Shown here piece after piece: positions 15,550 through 19,522 of a DNA stretch of 19,522 nt. A program made the position numbers and the translations under genes. The notes below the pieces were generated by a model. That model was not told where the DNA came from and did no database searches. It saw only the letters and a list, made by a program, of their open reading frames with translations. This DNA is from Lachnospiraceae bacterium (GTDB taxonomy: Bacteria > Bacillota > Clostridia > Lachnospirales > Lachnospiraceae), in the NCBI GenBank assembly GCA_900769175.1, contig CAAGFP010000170.1:1-19522 (forward strand). The letters run 5' to 3'. Positions within the stretch are counted from its first letter, which is position 1. Each line of letters starts with the position of its first letter.

Positions 15550-15862
15550 CCTGATTTACTTCTCCTCTCACAAAATTGTAAATTGTACTGATTTCCTCCC
15601 AATCAGCAAGAAAATCTCTAATTCGTTCGCGTCCGACGTCCGTAATTTGATAGTACTTTCTCAATCTTCCGTTATGCTCAACCGAACGAACGGTTACGCA
15701 TCCGCCTGTCTCCATTCTTCGTAAAATCGGATAAAGTGTGGATTCTGAGATCTCCACACACGGCTTTAAATCTTTAATAATCATATAGCCGTAGGATTCT
15801 CCCCGAAGAAGAACGCTTAATACACAAGCATCTAACATTCCTCGTTTTAACTGATTATCCAT
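15542..15862 (-). CDS. PadR-family transcriptional regulator
   Basis: A 106-residue winged-helix repressor. The open frame begins at 15874, but that ATG lies within the GGAGG ribosome site (ATGGAGGTTGAAATG), so the Met at 15862 is the better start. Residues about 5-90 hold the PadR domain, with LLRGESYGYMIIKDL, ISESTLYPILRRMETGG and RKYYQITDVGRERI. The short C-terminal helix fits the PadR-s2 subgroup. An extended dyad spans its promoter, so it probably represses its own operon. The frame overlaps the HAAS start by eight bases. Confidence 0.93.
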   Translation of the reverse strand: MDNQLKRGMLDACVLSVLLRGESYGYMIIKDLKPCVEISESTLYPILRRMETGGCVTVRSVEHNGRLRKYYQITDVGRERIRDFLADWEEISTIYNFVRGEVNQDE

Positions 15863-15892
15863 TTCAACCTCCATATTGCATAATACTTCGTT

Positions 15893-15930
15893 ACATCTGA
15901 TACTATATATTGCATAGTATTATATGTCAA
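15893..15930 (-). promoter_or_regulatory. padR promoter with extended dyad operator
   Basis: TTGACA (15930-15925) and TATAGT (15907-15902) are 17 bases apart on the minus strand, close to consensus. A nested dyad ACAT-3-ATACTAT-7-ATAGTAT-3-ATGT (15893-15927) covers nearly all of the promoter. ACAT/ATGT outer half-sites resemble those bound by known PadR proteins. Autorepression by the adjacent PadR is inferred. Confidence 0.75.
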
Positions 15931-15973
15931 TAGGTATTTATATTTTTGTTTTTATTTTTACTTTTATTTTTAT

Positions 15974-16011
15974 AAAAAAACCGGCCATTATCCACAGGAT
16001 AAAAGCCGGTT
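15974..16011 (-). terminator. Intrinsic terminator of pyrF
   Basis: AACCGGC (15979-15985) pairs with GCCGGTT (16005-16011), and an inner stem TTATCC/GGATAA (15988-15993, 15997-16002) closes a three-base loop. The minus-strand transcript leaves the stem into a run of six to seven T (15979-15974), then A/T. It lies about 55 bases after pyrF and insulates the padR operon. Confidence 0.9.
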
Positions 16012-16065
16012 ATAAATACTATTATGAAATTATCTGACAGTTTCTGCTCTGTCCGGATTCAAGCG

Positions 16066-16995
16066 CTAGTTTTTATTCGAAAGTGCGCTTGCAATATCTT
16101 CTTTCATGGCAAGAACCGCTGCTCTGGAAGCATCCGCATACGCCTCTTCTCCATATTTTTCATATCCTTTTGCCTGATATGCCGCAATAATACCTCTGGA
16201 AGAATTAACAATTGCTCCAAGTCCGTCCTTATTAAAGAAATGAACCAAATCCGCTCCTTTTCCGCCCTGGGCTCCATATCCCGGAACAAGAATATAGGAC
16301 TTCGGCATGATGTCTCTTAATACTTTTCCCATTTCCGGATAAGTAGCACCTACTACGGCACCCACATAACTGTATTGATCTCCCATGCAGTCTGCACCCC
16401 ATTTATCAACCTGTTCGCCGACCCACTCATATAAAGGTTTACCGTCAATCAGGCGATCCTGAAACTCGCCGGAGCTGGGATTCGAGGTTTTAACAAGTAC
16501 AAAAATACCTTTTTTATTCTCTTTACATACATCAATAAACGGCTTAACACCATCCGAACCCAAATAGGGATTTACCGTTGCAAAATCTTCATCAAACGGA
16601 GCGTATTCCTTGCTTCCGATTGTAATCTTGCCCAGATGACCGGTTGCATAAGCAGAACTTGTGGAACCGATATCGCCACGTTTAATATCACCAATTACCA
16701 CAAGACCTTTTTCCTTACAGTAATCAACCGTCTTTTTATAAGCAACAAGACCGGGAATACCAAATTGTTCATACATCGCAATTTGAGGTTTTACCGCCGG
16801 TATTAAGTCATATACCGCATCTACAATTCCCTTATTGTACTGCCAGATTGCTTCTGCAGCACCTTCCAGTGTTTCTCCTTTTTCCGAAAACGCCTTCTTT
16901 GTAATAAAATCCGGAATGAATTTCATCATCGGATCGAGACCGACAACAATCGGTGCATTTGTTTTTTCAATGTTTGCAATAAGTTTCTGAATCAT
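16066..16995 (-). CDS. pyrF: Orotidine 5'-phosphate decarboxylase, long (type 2) form
   Basis: It removes the carboxyl group of OMP to give UMP, the last step of pyrimidine synthesis. The reading frame opens at 17028, but the Met at 16995 follows AAGGAAGG and is preferred, giving 309 residues, the length of the type 2 subgroup. Visible motifs are VVGLDPMMKFIP, VKPQIAMYEQFG and the catalytic VIGDIKRGDIGSTSSAYA, with GYGAQGG and SRGI in the C-terminal half for phosphate binding. No pyrD or pyrK lies between it and pyrE as often seen in related genomes. It is followed by a strong terminator. Confidence 0.96.
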   Translation of the reverse strand: MIQKLIANIEKTNAPIVVGLDPMMKFIPDFITKKAFSEKGETLEGAAEAIWQYNKGIVDAVYDLIPAVKPQIAMYEQFGIPGLVAYKKTVDYCKEKGLVVIGDIKRGDIGSTSSAYATGHLGKITIGSKEYAPFDEDFATVNPYLGSDGVKPFIDVCKENKKGIFVLVKTSNPSSGEFQDRLIDGKPLYEWVGEQVDKWGADCMGDQYSYVGAVVGATYPEMGKVLRDIMPKSYILVPGYGAQGGKGADLVHFFNKDGLGAIVNSSRGIIAAYQAKGYEKYGEEAYADASRAAVLAMKEDIASALSNKN

Positions 16996-17111
16996 ACTTC
17001 TTCCTTCCTTTATTGTGCATTCTGTCAAAGCCCAAAGACTTTATCCGCGTATTGCTGTTCGAAAACAGATATTATATATTCTTTCATAACCGGAAAGTCT
17101 TTCTTTGCCTT

Positions 17112-18164
17112 CTATCTTGTCTGCAAAAACTGATACTCTCTCTTTGCATTCTCATCATCCGGAAATGCTTTCATATATTCTTCCACAAGAGTAGAAGCCT
17201 TCTTGAAATCTCCGAGATATTCACATGCAACGACACGATTAAACATCAGTTCCTGTTTGCAGTCGCTTGCGCCTAACTTCACACCGGATTCAAACGCATT
17301 GTATGCATCCTGATACAACCCTTGTGCAAAATAACACATCCCCAGCTGATTATAAATGGCAGCGCTTTCATTTTCTTCCAGATAACCAAGATAGATGGTA
17401 GATGCATAAGGCAGGTCGTTTAATTTTTCATAAGACTGTCCAAGCAGCAGAAACAATTCTTCTTTTTTATTGTTCGCTACACTGTTTCTTGCCTGTTCAA
17501 AAAAGTTTCTGGCATACGTATAGTTCTCAAGATAGAAATACATCCGCCCTTTATCAAAGTTAGACATGTTCTTATCGTTACTGTCCATGGCTGCCTGAAG
17601 ATAAGACTCTCCGTCTTTTGCATGGTCATTTTCTTTGAGAATTCCGTAAATGTCTATATAAAGGCTGTAGTTCTTTTTATCAAGTGAAATCGCATAGTCG
17701 AAATCTGCCATTGCCTCGGTATACTGATTCAGTTTTAAATAGACCGTTCCTCTTTGCACATAGGCATCTATTGCTTTCGGTTTCAAGGCGAGGATTGCAT
17801 TATACCGCTCCAAGGCCTCATCGAAACGACCGAGTTTGTAATAACAGACTGCAATATAATAATTGATATCATAATCAATGTCTTTCGGAATGGATCCCCC
17901 CTGCTTTAATGCAAGCGCAAAGGCATCCAATGCCTCTTCGTAGCGAATCTGCCCCATAAGTGCAATTCCCTTTCCGCGATAAAGTTCAACGGATGTTTCT
18001 CCGGCTTCCTCTGCAATTTGAAAATACTGCAAAGCCTCATTATAATTCATCTCTTCAATCGCCGCCATACCCTGCTCAACATTACCGGTTTCCTTTTGGG
18101 AGCAGGCCGTCATACAGCAGATTGCAAATGTTGCCAAAAGACATGCAAAAAAGCGTTTTTTCAT
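17112..18164 (-). CDS. TPR-repeat lipoprotein
   Basis: A 350-residue surface lipoprotein with a signal peptide and lipobox MTAC (residues 18-21). The mature part is a series of tetratricopeptide units of about 34 residues: MNYNEALQYFQIAEEAG, IRYEEALDAFALALKQGG, GRFDEALERYNAILALKP, NQYTEAMADFDYAISLDK, ENYTYARNFFEQARN and GLYQDAYNAFESGVKLGA are the clear ones. Such repeats make protein-binding scaffolds. The gene starts 45 bases after the FKBP-like lipoprotein ends, with no obvious terminator between them, so they may be co-transcribed and cooperate outside the cell. The exact partner cannot be told. Confidence 0.88.
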   Translation of the reverse strand: MKKRFFACLLATFAICCMTACSQKETGNVEQGMAAIEEMNYNEALQYFQIAEEAGETSVELYRGKGIALMGQIRYEEALDAFALALKQGGSIPKDIDYDINYYIAVCYYKLGRFDEALERYNAILALKPKAIDAYVQRGTVYLKLNQYTEAMADFDYAISLDKKNYSLYIDIYGILKENDHAKDGESYLQAAMDSNDKNMSNFDKGRMYFYLENYTYARNFFEQARNSVANNKKEELFLLLGQSYEKLNDLPYASTIYLGYLEENESAAIYNQLGMCYFAQGLYQDAYNAFESGVKLGASDCKQELMFNRVVACEYLGDFKKASTLVEEYMKAFPDDENAKREYQFLQTR

Positions 18165-18209
18165 ATTTTTATCCTGATTACTCCTTAAATAAAATGCTTA
18201 CCCGTTACA

Positions 18210-19235
18210 TTAATCAATGCGGGTACAGTTTTCATAAAGAAAATCACAAACTTTAAGAGTAAGCATATATTCCCTGTAATATTCCTCTGTCATCCCGTTC
18301 AAGGTAAGATAACCTTCCAATGTCAGTCCCTGCTCAGCAGCAAGCGCTTCCAATTCAGTCTTTACCTCTTCTTCGCTGACTGAAATATTCTCTTTATCAG
18401 CAATCGCTTTTGCAACCATACGCTGCTTCACATAACGGGTCGCAAGCTCCGTTACTGTCGACTGGTAAATGGTTGCCACATATTCATCTACCGAAACATT
18501 ATACTGCGCTTCCACCGGCGAATAGTTTTTATAGATTTCTTCCTTCTGCGCTTCAATCAGATACTCCGGAATTTCCTTAAACTCACAATTTTCGATTGCA
18601 AGCGCAAGTGCCTGTGAACCGATATCTTTCTTGGAATTTTCCTCGTATTCCTCTTCTAACTGCGCCCTGATATAGCTCCTCATTTCCTCCAAAGTGGAAT
18701 AATTCTCATCTTCAAACTGGGCAACGACCGCATCGGTTAATTCCGGGAAAATATAATTGAGTGTTATTTTAAAAATTGCCTTTTTCCCGGCTAATTCCTC
18801 TGTGTAATCGTCCGGAAAAGTAACTTCCACATCCTTGGTTTCTCCAACATTCATTCCGACAATACCATCTTCGAAACCGGGAATATACTTTCCTTCGCCG
18901 AGTGTAATTCTCTGGCTCTTTGCGCTGCCACCTTCGAAAGCAACATCATCCACATAGCCTACGAAATCAATATTACAAATATCTCCTAATTTGGCAGTTC
19001 CTTCTTTTAATCCGATTTTTACTCCCTTGGTAAGATAGATTTCCTTAATTTCGTTCTCAACCTTTGTATCGGAAACCGGTGCCATTGAATTCGTAATTTC
19101 GAAACCGGTATACTGACCTAAAACTAAATACTTATCCATATTCATCTGGTCAATTCTTTTTCCTTCGTCCGAGCAGCCAAACATGGAAAAGCAGGCCAGA
19201 ATTGCAAGGCCCAAAGCCATTATTTTTTTCTTCAT
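18210..19235 (-). CDS. Exported trigger-factor-like FKBP lipoprotein
   Basis: This is probably a folding helper on the outer face of the membrane. Residues 1-20 are a signal peptide and MFGC (18-21) a lipobox, so unlike the cytoplasmic trigger factor it is exported. Residues about 80-170 form an FKBP-type prolyl isomerase domain with the trigger-factor pattern GDICNIDFVGYVDDVAFEGG, LGEGKYIPGFEDGIVGMNVGE and VTFPDDYTEELAGKKA. Residues about 175-340 resemble the helical trigger-factor C-terminal domain (YSTLEEMRSYIRAQLEEEY). The ribosome-binding N-terminal domain is absent, replaced by a short region of about 60 residues. Similar lipoproteins occur in many Clostridia. Confidence 0.88.
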   Translation of the reverse strand: MKKKIMALGLAILACFSMFGCSDEGKRIDQMNMDKYLVLGQYTGFEITNSMAPVSDTKVENEIKEIYLTKGVKIGLKEGTAKLGDICNIDFVGYVDDVAFEGGSAKSQRITLGEGKYIPGFEDGIVGMNVGETKDVEVTFPDDYTEELAGKKAIFKITLNYIFPELTDAVVAQFEDENYSTLEEMRSYIRAQLEEEYEENSKKDIGSQALALAIENCEFKEIPEYLIEAQKEEIYKNYSPVEAQYNVSVDEYVATIYQSTVTELATRYVKQRMVAKAIADKENISVSEEEVKTELEALAAEQGLTLEGYLTLNGMTEEYYREYMLTLKVCDFLYENCTRID

Positions 19236-19252
19236 ACAAACTCCTTTTTTAT

Positions 19253-19282
19253 AAAATATCGATTTGATTTTATGTTAACCAA
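19253..19282 (-). promoter_or_regulatory. Weak candidate promoter for the FKBP-like lipoprotein
   Basis: TTGGTT (19282-19277) and TATTTT (19258-19253) are 18 bases apart on the minus strand, with AAGGAG just before the ATG. The match to consensus is poor, and read-through from the azlD-like gene is equally possible. Confidence 0.3.
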
Positions 19283-19303
19283 ACAGATTCCATCACATTA
19301 CTG

Positions 19304-19522
19304 TTATTTAAAAACAAACTGAATCAAGATATCCGCAATCAGTACTGCAAGACAGGAACCGGTGGCAACCATAAGAAGCCCTCTTTCGAAATAGGCTAAA
19401 ATAACACCAACCACCAGACCTGCGGCGGCACTATAAATATTTCCGGTTGCAGATAACAGTGTCGGAAATGTCATTGCTGCCAGCACCGTATACGGAATAT
19501 AGGCAAGAAAGGATTTGAAAAA
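19304..19522 (-). CDS. AzlD-type membrane protein (N-terminus outside the window)
   Basis: Seventy-three residues are visible, ending at the stop at 19304. The frame runs back to the edge without a stop, reading FFKSFLAYIPYTVLAAMTFP. The rest holds two to three hydrophobic segments (GLVVGVILAYFERGLLMVATGSCLAVLIADILI). YIPYTVLAAMTFP is typical of AzlD, the small partner of AzlC in branched-chain amino acid export. GTG at 19486 is an internal codon, not the start. azlC would be expected just outside the window on the right. Confidence 0.8.
   Translation of the reverse strand, partial: FFKSFLAYIPYTVLAAMTFPTLLSATGNIYSAAAGLVVGVILAYFERGLLMVATGSCLAVLIADILIQFVFK

Noticed and set aside
15931..15973. 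T-rich tract upstream of padR as a separate terminator
   Set aside because: It has no stem of its own; it is simply AT-rich sequence after the pyrF terminator.
17051..17080. Promoter and small UUCG-loop hairpin between the TPR gene and pyrF
   Set aside because: TATAAT is present at 17076-17071, but no acceptable -35 box is at the right distance, and the hairpin stem (CTGTT/AACAG) is only five pairs. It may still be a weak pyrF promoter.

Overview
The window looks like a chromosomal segment of a low-GC Gram-positive anaerobe of the class Clostridia, most likely a Lachnospiraceae relative. The reasons are strong AGGAG-type ribosome sites, sigma-A-like promoters, several short lipoproteins with the lipobox Cys at residue 21, a PadR/HAAS/DUF4097 cassette, a long-form PyrF, and protein variants typical of that group. 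The family placement is inference from style, not from a marker gene. Every gene I can support is on the minus strand, so transcription runs from high to low coordinates. No rRNA, tRNA, CRISPR array or complete transposon was seen.

Layout in the direction of transcription (right to left): a partial AzlD-type membrane protein runs off the right edge. Next come an exported trigger-factor/FKBP-like lipoprotein, a TPR lipoprotein, and pyrF with a strong intrinsic terminator. A self-contained padR-HAAS-DUF4097 operon follows, with a long dyad operator over its promoter. Then come a YkgJ-type cysteine-cluster protein and an FRG-domain protein, both associated with short repeated hairpins. After these lie pyrE, a small three-helix membrane protein, an M29-type aminopeptidase with a large extra N-terminal domain, and a DUF3298-type lipoprotein. 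The purine block purE-purM-purN-purD follows, ending in a membrane-anchored SH3b protein with a very acidic cytoplasmic tail and a terminator. The left edge holds a YtrA-type GntR regulator translated just ahead of a Clp/Hsp100 ATPase, which is cut by the window start.

Metabolically, four steps of de novo IMP synthesis (PurD, PurN, PurM, PurE) and the last two steps of UMP synthesis (PyrE, PyrF) are here. pyrE and pyrF are separated by about 3.7 kb of unrelated accessory genes. The envelope genes (SH3b protein, three lipoproteins, DUF4097 protein) form a second theme.

The most unusual structure is non-coding. Three related GGGACGC/GCGTCCC elements surround the FRG and YkgJ genes, two of them in inverted orientation at the two ends of FRG, and both genes end in or read through these elements. 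Two short degenerate tandem arrays, with 41-bp and 14-bp periods, flank purE and share a 15-base motif. The 14-bp array carries a plausible purE promoter. I see no clearly new multi-gene system; the GntR-Clp operon and the repeat-bracketed FRG unit are the best candidates for follow-up.
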